Part shown: positions 17,074-25,243 of the stretch, piece after piece
Numbering within the stretch: position 1 is the first letter of the stretch
How the letters are laid out: the number at the start of each line of letters is the position of its first letter
Origin: Streptomyces sp. NBC_00440
Lineage (GTDB): Bacteria; Actinomycetota; Actinomycetes; Streptomycetales; Streptomycetaceae
DNA length: 64,000 bases
Direction of reading: 5' to 3'
Assembly (NCBI RefSeq): GCF_036014215.1
Contig: NZ_CP107921.1
Coordinates: 496,001-560,000 of the forward strand
The notes under the pieces: generated by a model
Databases searched by the model: none
What the model saw: the letters and a program-made list of their open reading frames with translations, nothing else
What the model was told of the DNA's origin: nothing
Position numbers and translations under genes: made by a program

Positions 17074-17568
17074 CTAGACAGCGGGTCCGGGAGCGAAAGT
17101 GGCCGGTTCGAACCAGGTGGGGCCGTCGGCGAGGGCCCGCTTGATCCGTGTCAGCGCGAAATCGGCCAGCTCCGGGAGAGCGTCGACGGCGAACCAGCCG
17201 ACGTCCAGGGACTCGTCGTCATTGACCCGGGGCACTCCCCCGGTCGCCCGGCAGAGCAGGCTGATGTCCATGAACTGGCAGTGGTCGCCGTTCGGGTACT
17301 GGATCTTCTTGAGCGCCTGGACGAGGACCACCCGCTCCACCACACACCGTACGGCCGTCTCCTCGTGGACCTCCCGGACGGCCGTGTCGGCGGGCTGCTC
17401 ACCCGGCTCCGGGATGCCGCCGATGATCGACCACTTGCCGGTGTCGGCGCGCCGGTTGAGCAGCACCCGCCCCTCGTCGTCGAAGACGATGGCACTCACA
17501 CCGGGCAACAGGAGCAGCTGGTGGCCGGCGGTGGCCCGGATCTCTCGGATGAAGTCAGGAGTAGCCAT
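17074..17568 (-). CDS. Nudix hydrolase
   Basis: A 164-residue protein with a Nudix box GIPEPGEQPADTAVREVHEE, whose Gx5E and REVxEE residues coordinate the metal; the last Gly of the box is replaced (EETAV). N-terminal FIREIRATAGHQLLLLPGVS and a late WFAVDALPEL segment are common in actinobacterial Nudix proteins that act on nucleoside diphosphate derivatives. Substrate unknown. It is followed by the SDR gene with an 11-bp gap. Confidence 0.9.
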   Translation of the reverse strand: MATPDFIREIRATAGHQLLLLPGVSAIVFDDEGRVLLNRRADTGKWSIIGGIPEPGEQPADTAVREVHEETAVRCVVERVVLVQALKKIQYPNGDHCQFMDISLLCRATGGVPRVNDDESLDVGWFAVDALPELADFALTRIKRALADGPTWFEPATFAPGPAV

Positions 17569-17602
17569 GCCCCGACCCTAACCGCCGCCCGGCCGGGCTC
17601 CC

Positions 17603-19204
17603 TCACGCCTTGCGCCGCCGCACCGAGCGGGCGGCCGCCCAGCCGACGCCGCCCGCGCCGAGCGCGACGAGCAGCCACTCGGGAAGCGTTCCCATCCGGG
17701 TGGCCGGGGTCTGCGACGAGCGCTTCGGCACATCGGCCACCAGCGCGTCGGCGGTGAACATCTTGGTCTTCTGAGCGACCGATCCGTCCGGCCGGATGAC
17801 CGCGCTCACCCCGGTGGTGACGGGGACCATCACGGCCCTGCTGTGCTCGACGGCCCGTACCCGCGACATCGCGAGCTGCTGGTAGGTCATCTCGCTGCGG
17901 TCGAAGGTGGCGTTGTTGCTCGGTACGGAGATGATCTGCGCCCCCGCCTTCACCTGATCCCGTACGGCCCAGTCGAACGCGGCCTCGTAACAAGTGACAG
18001 GGCCCACCCTGGTGCCCGCCATGTCGAAGTCGGCCGCCTTGTGCCCGGGCACGAAGTCCTTGCGGACCAGATCCACGTCGGAGCTGAAGAGCCGGAAGAA
18101 CGACCGGTAGGGCATGTACTCGCCGAACGGCTGGAGCTGGCGCTTGTTGTACGTGTCGACGGGGCCCTTCTTGGGGTCCCAGAGGATCTGCTGGTTGAGC
18201 GGCGAACCCGCCCCGTTGTCCGGGGTGACGACGGCACCGACCGAGATGGGCGCCTTGATCGCCTTGGCCGCCTCGTCGATCTCGTCGTACGCGTCGGCGT
18301 TGAGGTACGGGTCGATGTCCGACGAGTTCTCCGGCCACAGCACCAGATCCGGCTGCTTGGCCCGGCCCGCCTTCACCTCGGCAGCCAGCTTCAGCGTCTC
18401 CTTCACATGGTGGTCGAGCACCGCGCGGCGCTGGGTGGCGAAGTCGAGGCCCATCCGGGGCACGTCCCCCTGGATGAGGGCGACCGTGGCCGTGCCGTCC
18501 TGGGCGCTGGTACTGACCAGCGGCAGCGCGGCGAACCCGGCGGCGACCGGCGCGACGGCGAGGACGGCGGCGGTGACGATCCGGCGGTCCGCGAAGTGCC
18601 GCAGAGTGGCCCAGCGGCGTACCAGCTCACCCAGGCCGAAGCCGCAGAGGACGACGGCGAAGCCGAGCAGCGGCGTCCCTCCGACGGCGGCCAGCGGCAG
18701 GAAGACGCCCTCGGGCTGCCCGAAGGCCACCTTCCCCCAGGGGAACCCGCCGAACGGCACCCGGGCACGGGCCGCTTCGACGGCGATCCACACCGCGGCG
18801 GCCCAGAGCGGCCCGAGCGGCAGCCGGGAGACGTACGCGATGCCCGCGCCCGCGACAGCGATGAAGAGCGCTTCGACCGCCGCCAGGCCCAGCCAGGGGC
18901 CTGGTCCGACCTCGACGCCCGTCCAGACAAGGAGCGGCAGGAGGTACCCGAGGCCCGCGAGGTAGCCGAGGCCGAGTCCCGTCCGGGCCCGGCGCCCGTG
19001 CAGGGCGAGCCCCAGTACGGCGAAGGCGACGGGGGCCAGCCACCACAAGGGCCGCGGCGGAAAGCTGGCGTACAGCAGCAGGCCGGACGCGGCAGCGGCG
19101 GCGGGCCGTACGAGGCGGCGGGCCAGCCGTCGTCCGCGCGGCTCGTCGGCGGGCTGCGGGGCGAGCCGCTCGGACTCGGCCGTGGGTGTGGTGGGGGCGC
19201 TCAC
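17603..19204 (-). CDS. lnt: Apolipoprotein N-acyltransferase
   Basis: A 533-residue polytopic membrane protein. The first about 230 residues hold the transmembrane helices, followed by a nitrilase-like domain with the Glu-Lys-Cys triad: Glu in WPENSSD (near 292), Lys in YNKRQLQPFGEYMP (near 355) and Cys in VTCYEAAFDW (near 405). One more helix follows (LLVALGAGGVGWAAA). It adds the third acyl chain to the N-terminal cysteine of lipoproteins at the outer membrane leaflet. Streptomyces often has two Lnt paralogues; no polyprenol-phosphate mannose synthase gene is next to this one. Confidence 0.95.
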   Translation of the reverse strand: MSAPTTPTAESERLAPQPADEPRGRRLARRLVRPAAAAASGLLLYASFPPRPLWWLAPVAFAVLGLALHGRRARTGLGLGYLAGLGYLLPLLVWTGVEVGPGPWLGLAAVEALFIAVAGAGIAYVSRLPLGPLWAAAVWIAVEAARARVPFGGFPWGKVAFGQPEGVFLPLAAVGGTPLLGFAVVLCGFGLGELVRRWATLRHFADRRIVTAAVLAVAPVAAGFAALPLVSTSAQDGTATVALIQGDVPRMGLDFATQRRAVLDHHVKETLKLAAEVKAGRAKQPDLVLWPENSSDIDPYLNADAYDEIDEAAKAIKAPISVGAVVTPDNGAGSPLNQQILWDPKKGPVDTYNKRQLQPFGEYMPYRSFFRLFSSDVDLVRKDFVPGHKAADFDMAGTRVGPVTCYEAAFDWAVRDQVKAGAQIISVPSNNATFDRSEMTYQQLAMSRVRAVEHSRAVMVPVTTGVSAVIRPDGSVAQKTKMFTADALVADVPKRSSQTPATRMGTLPEWLLVALGAGGVGWAAARSVRRRKA

Positions 19205-19322
19205 CAGGCGGAGTCTACGGTGGCGGGCTGTGCGTCGGGCAAGCGCGGCCCGCGGGCAGCGGCGGCGGGCGGCGCGGGCGGACCGGAGCGGTGCCCGGTG
19301 CCCGGCGTCCGGCGGCGGCCGG

Positions 19323-19844
19323 TCAGCCCGGCGAGAGCCGCAGCCGGTCGCGGATGACCCGGACGGCCGCCTCCGCGTCGTCGACCGTGACGGTGAAACT
19401 CCGGCCGTCCCCCAGGGTGAGGACCAGGCCCTCTCCGCGGCGCACCACCACGGCCGTCCCCTTCTCGGGTCGCCACCGGTATCCCCAGCCGCCCCACTGG
19501 CGCGGGGTCACGGCCGGATCGAAGTCGGCGCCCACCACATGGTCGAGCAGGATGCGGCGGCGCGGCAGACCGATGTAGCCGCAGCGAACTTCGAAGGACT
19601 GGTCGTCGACCTTCACCGAGACATGCACGAAGGCGAGCGTGCCGTAGAGCATCATCAGGCCGGCCAGCACACAGCCGATCACGGCCATCAGCAGCGGCAC
19701 GCTGTCCGCGGTCCAGGTGGAGTCCACAGCAAGTTCGATCCCGAGCGCCAGGCACGCGGCCCCGGCGAACGAGAGCAGCCACTGCACACGGTTGGTCGCA
19801 TGGCCGGTCCAGACCCGGGAGCCGGGCTCGGTGTGGTCCCTCAT
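19323..19844 (-). CDS. Small membrane protein with PH-like C-terminal domain
   Basis: A 173-residue product from ATG 19844; an in-frame GTG at 19862 would add six residues, and neither start has a clearly better ribosome site. Two hydrophobic helices (LLSFAGAACLALGIELAV and VPLLMAVIGCVLAGLMML) are followed by about 90 residues of beta strands (VHVSVKVDDQSFEVRCGYIG, ILLDHVVGADFDP) like a bacterial pleckstrin-homology domain. The family is common in actinobacteria and has no established function. Confidence 0.65.
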   Translation of the reverse strand: MRDHTEPGSRVWTGHATNRVQWLLSFAGAACLALGIELAVDSTWTADSVPLLMAVIGCVLAGLMMLYGTLAFVHVSVKVDDQSFEVRCGYIGLPRRRILLDHVVGADFDPAVTPRQWGGWGYRWRPEKGTAVVVRRGEGLVLTLGDGRSFTVTVDDAEAAVRVIRDRLRLSPG

Positions 19845-19903
19845 GCGTAGCAGCCTACTCACCTTCCGCGAGGGCGGCGGTGGTCCGGCGGAGGGAGCGG
19901 CGC

Positions 19904-20689
19904 TCAGTGAGCGGGGCTGACGGCCTGGAGCAGACGCCCTTCCGCGTAGGTCAGTGCGGCGGTGGGAAGCGGTCCCTCGCGACCGCCGAGGAGCACCGTC
20001 AGCCGGGAGCCGGGAGGGCTGTCGGATGCGGACCCGGCCCCGATGCGGCGCAGGGCCTGGGCGGCCACGGCCCCGGCCGAGCCGTACAGCTCGGCGGCCG
20101 GGCTGCCGTGCTGCCGGACGGCGTCGGCGATCCGCTCACCGACCAGTTCGTAATGGGTGCAGCCAAGGACGACGGCCCTTACGCCGGACGGGGTGAGCGC
20201 CGCTGCCGCGGCCACGGCCGCGTCGATCGCCGCCTCGTCGGCGTGCTCGACGGCGTCGGCGAGGCCGGGACAGGGCACCTCGGTGACGTCGGCGCCGGTG
20301 GCGAACTCACGGATCAGCGCGCGCTGGTAGTCGCTGCCGGTGGTCGCCGGGGTCGCCCAGATCGCGACGGATCCGCCGTCGGCGGCGGCCGGCTTGATGG
20401 CGGGCACCGTACCGATGACCGGGATGTCCGGTTCGAGCGCGGCGCGGATGGCCTGCAGGGCGTGCACACTCGCGGTGTTGCAGGCGACGATCAGTGCGTC
20501 CGGCCGGTGAGCGGCGGCCGCGCGCGCCACCGCCATGGCGAGGGCGGTGATGTTCTCGGGCGTCTGCGGGCCCCACGGCATGCTGCCGGGGTCGCTGGAC
20601 AGCACCAGATCGGCGTCGGGGTGCTGACGGCGTACCGCGGCGGCGGCCGCGAGCAGGCCGATTCCGGAGTCCATGAGCGCGATCTTCAC
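19904..20689 (-). CDS. Glutamate racemase-like protein (Asp/Glu racemase superfamily)
   Basis: A 261-residue protein with both catalytic cysteines of cofactor-independent amino acid racemases: CNTAS near residue 70 and LGCTHYEL near residue 176. The first loop is MDSGIGLLAA instead of the usual DSGVGGLT, and RQHPDADLVLSSDPGSMPWG replaces the common ADxxxxPYG segment less exactly, so it may be a paralogue rather than the essential MurI that feeds D-glutamate to peptidoglycan. It is read alone, divergently from the HpnB-like gene. Confidence 0.75.
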   Translation of the reverse strand: MKIALMDSGIGLLAAAAAVRRQHPDADLVLSSDPGSMPWGPQTPENITALAMAVARAAAAHRPDALIVACNTASVHALQAIRAALEPDIPVIGTVPAIKPAAADGGSVAIWATPATTGSDYQRALIREFATGADVTEVPCPGLADAVEHADEAAIDAAVAAAAALTPSGVRAVVLGCTHYELVGERIADAVRQHGSPAAELYGSAGAVAAQALRRIGAGSASDSPPGSRLTVLLGGREGPLPTAALTYAEGRLLQAVSPAH

Positions 20690-20747
20690 CCGGTCACCCT
20701 AGTCGACGGCTCGTCCTGGCCCGCCCCGGTGGGGCAGACTTCGGCGG

Positions 20748-21986
20748 ATGAGCGCCATTGCCTGGATCGCCGTGTGTTCGCTGGCCGTGTGGATGTGGCT
20801 GCTGCTGGGCCAGGGGTTCTTCTGGCGGACGGACCAGCGCCTGCCACCGCGCGCCGCCCCTGCCGTCTGGCCGTCCGTGGCGGTGATCGTGCCGGCCAGG
20901 GACGAGGCCGGGGTCCTGCCGCTGAGCCTTCCCTCGCTGCTGGCCCAGGACTATCCCGGCGAAGCCGAGATCTTCCTGGTCGACGACGGGAGCTCCGACG
21001 GCACCGGAGAGCTGGCCGCACGGCTGTCGGCACGCCACGGCGGCCTCCCGCTGACCGTCGTCTCCCCCGGTGAGCCGGAGCCCGGCTGGACGGGGAAGCT
21101 GTGGGCGCTGCGGTACGGGATCGGGATCGCGCGTGCGCGGCAGCCCGAATATCTGCTGCTGACGGACGCCGACATCGCCCATGAGCCGGACAGCCTGCGC
21201 GAGTTGGTGGCCGCCGCGAGTTCGGCCGGGCTCGATCTGGTGTCCCAGATGGCGCGGCTGCGCGTCGCGAGTTTCTGGGAGCGGCAGGTCGTGCCCGCGT
21301 TCGTGTACTTCTTCGCCCAGCTGTACCCGTTCCGCTGGATCAACCGGCCGGGGGCCCGTACAGCGGCCGCCGCCGGGGGCTGCGTGCTGCTGCGGGCCGA
21401 TGCGGCGGAGCGGGCCGGTGTCCCCGAGTCCATCAGACAGGCGGTGATCGACGACGTGTCGCTGGCCCGCGCGGTGCAGCGCAGTGGCGGCCGCATCTGG
21501 CTGGGGCTCGCCGAGCGGGTGGACAGCGTGCGCCCCTATCCGGGGCTCGGTGACCTGTGGCGGATGGTCTCGCGCAGCGCGTACGCCCAGCTCCGGCACA
21601 GCCTCCTGCTGCTCACCGGCACGGTGCTCGGCCTCGCGCTGATCTATCTCGCGCCGCCGCTCACGCTGGTTGCCGGTCTGCTGTGGCGTGATGCCCCCGC
21701 CGCGTGGGCGGGCGGGCTCGCCTGGCTGGTGATGGCGGGCAGCTATCTGCCGATGCTGCGCTACTACCGCCAGTCGCCCCTGCTCGCCCCGGCCCTGCCG
21801 TTCACGGCGCTGCTGTATCTGCTGATGACGGTCGACTCGGCGGTGCAGCACTACCGCGGGCGCGGCGCCGCCTGGAAGGGGCGGACCTATTCCAAGCCGG
21901 AACCGGAGCCAGGACCGGGTGCAGCCGGCGCCGCGGACGCCGGGACCGGGCCCGGCCTCCCGCCCGGAGCGGCGCAGGACCTCTGA
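20748..21986 (+). CDS. hpnB: Hopene-associated glycosyltransferase, HpnB type (GT2)
   Basis: A 412-residue membrane glycosyltransferase. An N-terminal helix precedes WPSVAVIVPARDEA, the DDGSSDGT nucleotide-sugar loop, the metal motif LLLTDADIAH (DAD), WTGKLWAL, the region SFWERQVVPAFVYFFAQLYP, and AAAAGGCVLLRADA. Three more helices follow from about residue 290. This order matches HpnB, a GT2 protein often encoded with hopanoid genes. No squalene-hopene cyclase or other hopanoid gene is adjacent here. The last 35 residues are a Pro/Gly-rich tail. Confidence 0.82.
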   Translation: MSAIAWIAVCSLAVWMWLLLGQGFFWRTDQRLPPRAAPAVWPSVAVIVPARDEAGVLPLSLPSLLAQDYPGEAEIFLVDDGSSDGTGELAARLSARHGGLPLTVVSPGEPEPGWTGKLWALRYGIGIARARQPEYLLLTDADIAHEPDSLRELVAAASSAGLDLVSQMARLRVASFWERQVVPAFVYFFAQLYPFRWINRPGARTAAAAGGCVLLRADAAERAGVPESIRQAVIDDVSLARAVQRSGGRIWLGLAERVDSVRPYPGLGDLWRMVSRSAYAQLRHSLLLLTGTVLGLALIYLAPPLTLVAGLLWRDAPAAWAGGLAWLVMAGSYLPMLRYYRQSPLLAPALPFTALLYLLMTVDSAVQHYRGRGAAWKGRTYSKPEPEPGPGAAGAADAGTGPGLPPGAAQDL

Positions 21987-22037
21987 GCGCCGTTCCCCGG
22001 GCTCCGCGACGGTCGTTCCGGGGCGGGCCCGGGGTGC

Positions 22038-23327
22038 TCACTTCCTGCCGGGCGTCCAGTTCATGCCCCAGCCGTACGCCTGGTCGATGGTGCGCTGCGG
22101 GCTGACGCCGCGGTCGGGCACCAGGTAGCGGGCCTCGCGCTGGACGACGAGGTCCCCGGCGTTGTTGGTGATGAGCGCCAGCGCGCAGACCGTGGAGGGC
22201 ACGGTGCATTCGTCGAGCGAGAAGTCGACGGCCGCGCCGTTCTGCGGCTGGAGCGTGACCGTCGCGTGCAGATCGGCGAAGCTCTTCGCCCCTTCGTAGA
22301 TCGTCACGAAGATGAGGATCCGTCTGATGTTGTTCTTCTGGTCGAGGTTGATGGTGAGGTTCTCCCCGGCCGAGACCGAGCCGGTGCGGTCGTCGCCGTC
22401 GAGATGCACGTACGGCGGCCGGCTCAGCGATCCGAACGCGTTGCCCAGGGCCTGTACGACACCCTTGCGGCCGTCGGTCAGCTCGTAGAGCGCGCAGAGA
22501 TCGAGGTCGACACCGGAGTTCCCGGCGACGGCCTTGCCGAGCTTGGCCGCCCAGCCCTTGGGCTGCTGGCGGGTCACCCAGTTGAGGTTGACCCGCATGG
22601 CCCCCGATGTCCCGCCCTGCTTCGTGAGGGAGACGGCCGGCGCCTCCTTCGTCAGGGTGACCTTGCTCAGCCGTACCGGGGCGGGCGGCGCGGCGGGCGG
22701 CGGGGGGACGGGAGCGCCGGGCGGGGCGGGAGCGGTCTGCGGTGCCGCGGGTGGGGCCGGCGGTGCCGGTGGGGCGGCCGGGCTCTGCGGGGCGGGCTTG
22801 CGTCCGTCGTCCACGCTGATCCCGAAGTCCGTGGCCAGCCCTTCGAGGCCGCTGCCGTACCCCTGCCCGACCGCACGGAACTTCCAGGCGCCCTGCCGCC
22901 GGTAGAGCTCGCCGAGGAGGAAGGCCGTCTCCACTGTCGCGTCCTGGCTGTCGAACCTGGCGATCTCCGTACCGTCCGCCGCGTCGAGCACCCGGATGTA
23001 CAGTCCGGGCACCCGTCCGAAACTGCCCCCGTCGGCGGAGGCCGCGAGGACCACCCGTTCGATGGCGGGCTCCACCAGCGAGAGGTCGACCGAGAGCGTG
23101 TCGGTCGCGGTGCCCGGTGTGGTCGTCTTGCCCTCGTGGCGGACCGCACCCGACGCGTGCTGCGGCTGGTTGTAAAAGACGAAGTCGGCGTCCGTACGGA
23201 CCTTTCCCGATGCCAGCAACAGCGCCGAGGCATCGACATCCGGCACCCCCGGACCCGGCCGCCATCCCAATTCGACCCGCACGGCCTGAGCCGACACCGG
23301 AACATTGGTTCCCTTAAGCATTGACAT
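22038..23327 (-). CDS. TerD-family protein with two TerD domains
   Basis: A 429-residue protein from ATG 23327 (GGGGGCG upstream). The first TerD domain covers about residues 1-190 ([33 protein letters not shown]), then a Pro/Ala-rich linker of about 50 residues, then a second, more divergent TerD domain ([46 protein letters not shown]). TerD domains are calcium-binding beta sandwiches linked to tellurite resistance and phage or stress responses; in Streptomyces they also affect development. The downstream gene on this strand is not part of a visible ter cluster. Confidence 0.9.
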   Translation of the reverse strand: MSMLKGTNVPVSAQAVRVELGWRPGPGVPDVDASALLLASGKVRTDADFVFYNQPQHASGAVRHEGKTTTPGTATDTLSVDLSLVEPAIERVVLAASADGGSFGRVPGLYIRVLDAADGTEIARFDSQDATVETAFLLGELYRRQGAWKFRAVGQGYGSGLEGLATDFGISVDDGRKPAPQSPAAPPAPPAPPAAPQTAPAPPGAPVPPPPAAPPAPVRLSKVTLTKEAPAVSLTKQGGTSGAMRVNLNWVTRQQPKGWAAKLGKAVAGNSGVDLDLCALYELTDGRKGVVQALGNAFGSLSRPPYVHLDGDDRTGSVSAGENLTINLDQKNNIRRILIFVTIYEGAKSFADLHATVTLQPQNGAAVDFSLDECTVPSTVCALALITNNAGDLVVQREARYLVPDRGVSPQRTIDQAYGWGMNWTPGRK

Positions 23328-23610
23328 GCTCGCCCCCAACTGGCGTCGTGAAGCCGTAGATTTCCGTACGGCCAACCTAATCCCAGCCACCGGTGAGCGC
23401 GCCCGACGAGCACGGGAAGATCGTTGCGCCATCTGACGGCAACCCGTCGGTAACCGGCCCGCGAGCAGGCCTCTACCCGATCAGCGTCGGGCCTGACGAC
23501 CGTTTTTGGCAAGTTCGCTCGCATTGGGGATCCACAGTCACCCGGAACGCGCAAAACAACCCTCTTATCGGGCTCCCCAATCAGCACATCGTGGGCTTTA
23601 CTTATGTGCC

Positions 23611-24054
23611 ATGACGTCCCCCCGTGCGACCTACGGTGGCGGTTACTACTCCGCGCCGTCCTTCCCGGACACCCCTATCTACGATTCTCTTGTCGCAGAG
23701 CGGGGCACCCCTCAGATCGCTCCGATCAGAGTCCCTTCGGCTTACGACACCGGAAACAGCTACCTGCCGGCACTGCCGTCGGCGCTTCCCGCGCTGCCGG
23801 CCGGTCCTTCGCAGCAGGCGCCGTCCTACGGCTATCCGCAGCCCATGGGACAGCCCGCGCCGATGCAGCACGCGCCGGCGCCGTACATTCCGCAGCAGGC
23901 CACGGCGCCGCGCGGGTACCCGGGACCGCAGCAACAGCCGCAGCGGCCCGTCGGCGGCGCCGGTTACGAGGCGATGCGTCCCGCGGCCCAGCGGCCCGCG
24001 CCCTCGCCGTACGAGGATCCGTACAACCGCCCCTACCAGGGCCGCGGATACTGA
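23611..24054 (+). CDS. Conserved Pro/Gln/Tyr-rich small protein
   Basis: A 147-residue product from ATG 23611. It begins MTSPRATYGGGYYSA and has a short ordered part (FPDTPIYDSLVAERGTPQIA), followed by a low-complexity tail of Pro, Gln, Ala and Tyr. I recognise the pattern as a Streptomyces-specific hypothetical family but know no function. The protein is probably cytoplasmic and largely disordered. It is divergent from the TerD gene with a 283-bp region between them. Confidence 0.7.
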   Translation: MTSPRATYGGGYYSAPSFPDTPIYDSLVAERGTPQIAPIRVPSAYDTGNSYLPALPSALPALPAGPSQQAPSYGYPQPMGQPAPMQHAPAPYIPQQATAPRGYPGPQQQPQRPVGGAGYEAMRPAAQRPAPSPYEDPYNRPYQGRGY

Positions 24055-24545
24055 CGGCCCTTCCGGCACATCAGGACCGGTGGCAGGTCGACTGCCGTGT
24101 CGCAACCGGTTCCCGCAGTTCTGCACAGGTTCCACATCCATCCGGCCACGTCCTTCACGGGGGTGTGCGTCGGGTTCGACCGCGGTCGAACCCTGGGAGG
24201 CGGCCGGAGACCGGCGGTGGATACCCGGGGACGAGAACGGGAAGACCGTCACGCAACACCGTCACCCAACGCCGGTATCCACGGCCGGCGTTGGCAGCCA
24301 CCGCGTGCCCTGGCCCGGCACCGCCGCGTGGACAATGACCTGCTGTCCGGCCAGAATCTCGTCCCCGGGACGACCGGCGTCCCGCACGTCGGTGATCCTG
24401 TGCACATCCTCGGATGAGACCGTTTCCCAGGGAACTCACAGATACGGCACGCTCGTTGTACGGAGTGAGATTGATCTCGCTGCGTCCCGTCGTGGGCAGT
24501 CCGTGCCAGTGAGGTCAGGACGGAAGCGGAAGGGGGTGCGGGACG
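24055..24545. other. Intergenic stretch with one possible small gene
   Basis: There is no confident gene in these 491 bases. The best coding-like segment is on the minus strand at 24262-24405 and is listed separately. The remaining frames lack ribosome sites or recognisable content. The last about 100 bases should hold the promoter of the Rv1733c-like gene. Confidence 0.5.
24262..24405 (-). CDS. Possible 47-residue protein
   Basis: Minus-strand frame with coding-like composition, ending in TGA at 24262-24264 (GTG at 24405 as first start). Reading from the stop upstream gives segments VHRITDVRDAGRPGDEILAG and GQQVIVHAAVPGQGTRW. A GAGG sequence sits only 2 bp before the GTG, too close for a good ribosome site, and no earlier start codon exists in frame. 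Treat as a weak call; no family recognised. Confidence 0.3.
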   Translation of the reverse strand: MHRITDVRDAGRPGDEILAGQQVIVHAAVPGQGTRWLPTPAVDTGVG

Positions 24546-25154
24546 GTGCGAGCAGCAGCCGGGGTGTGGCGCTGGCGTCACAATCCCCTGCGCCGTGGGA
24601 CGGATCTCGCCGAAGCATGGGTGACGCTCGTCGCGCTGCTGCTCATCGCGGTCGCGGCGCCGCTCGCGGGATGGCTCTGCGGCTCTCTCACCGGCAGCGC
24701 CCTCCAGGACACCGCCCGGGCCCAGCGCCGGCACCGGCACGCGACGACCGCCACTGTCGTGCGTGCGCTGCCCGACCGGTCGGTGATGGCCGCCAACCCC
24801 GACGGGATCTCGGACGCCGTGCCGCGTGGCCGGGCCGCCGTCGTCTGGACCGGTGTGGACGGGAGCAGACACCGCGGGGCACTCTCCACGTTCAAGAGCG
24901 ACAGCCGGCCAGGCGTCCGCTTGCGCATCTGGACCGACGACCGCGGACACTTCGTCAACAGCCCCATGAAGCCCCGCACGGTGCGGGCCCGCGCGGTGCT
25001 CGCGGGGTTCGGGGCGGCCGCCGGCACGGCGGGGCTCATCGTGGTCGGACGGCGTCTCGTCGTATGGCGTCTGGTGCAGCGGCGGTATGTGAGACTCGAC
25101 CGCGCTTGGAGCAAAGCCGGTCCTGACTGGGGACGCACGGGCACAGGCAGCTGA
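24546..25154 (+). CDS. Rv1733c-family membrane protein
   Basis: A 202-residue product from the GTG at 24546. The N-terminus VWRWRHNPLRRGTDLAEAW is the family signature, followed by a hydrophobic helix (VTLVALLLIAVAAPLAGWLC), an extracytoplasmic domain of about 100 residues with many Arg/Asp, and a second helix (AVLAGFGAAAGTAGLIVVG). Rv1733c is a dormancy-regulon antigen of Mycobacterium tuberculosis of unknown biochemical role. The beta-helix/AAA+ gene follows after 89 bp on the same strand. Confidence 0.88.
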   Translation: MRAAAGVWRWRHNPLRRGTDLAEAWVTLVALLLIAVAAPLAGWLCGSLTGSALQDTARAQRRHRHATTATVVRALPDRSVMAANPDGISDAVPRGRAAVVWTGVDGSRHRGALSTFKSDSRPGVRLRIWTDDRGHFVNSPMKPRTVRARAVLAGFGAAAGTAGLIVVGRRLVVWRLVQRRYVRLDRAWSKAGPDWGRTGTGS

Positions 25155-25243
25155 GACCGGCTCTCGCGTCAACTCCCGCCTCCCGCGCGCGCTACGGTGG
25201 GGCCACATCCGTCGGGCACACGAGGTGGGGGCACAACAGCGCC

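Noticed and set aside
17080..17125. GGTTCGAACC-like sequence suggestive of a tRNA T-loop
   Set aside because: It lies inside the Nudix coding sequence and no acceptor or anticodon stem can be formed around it.
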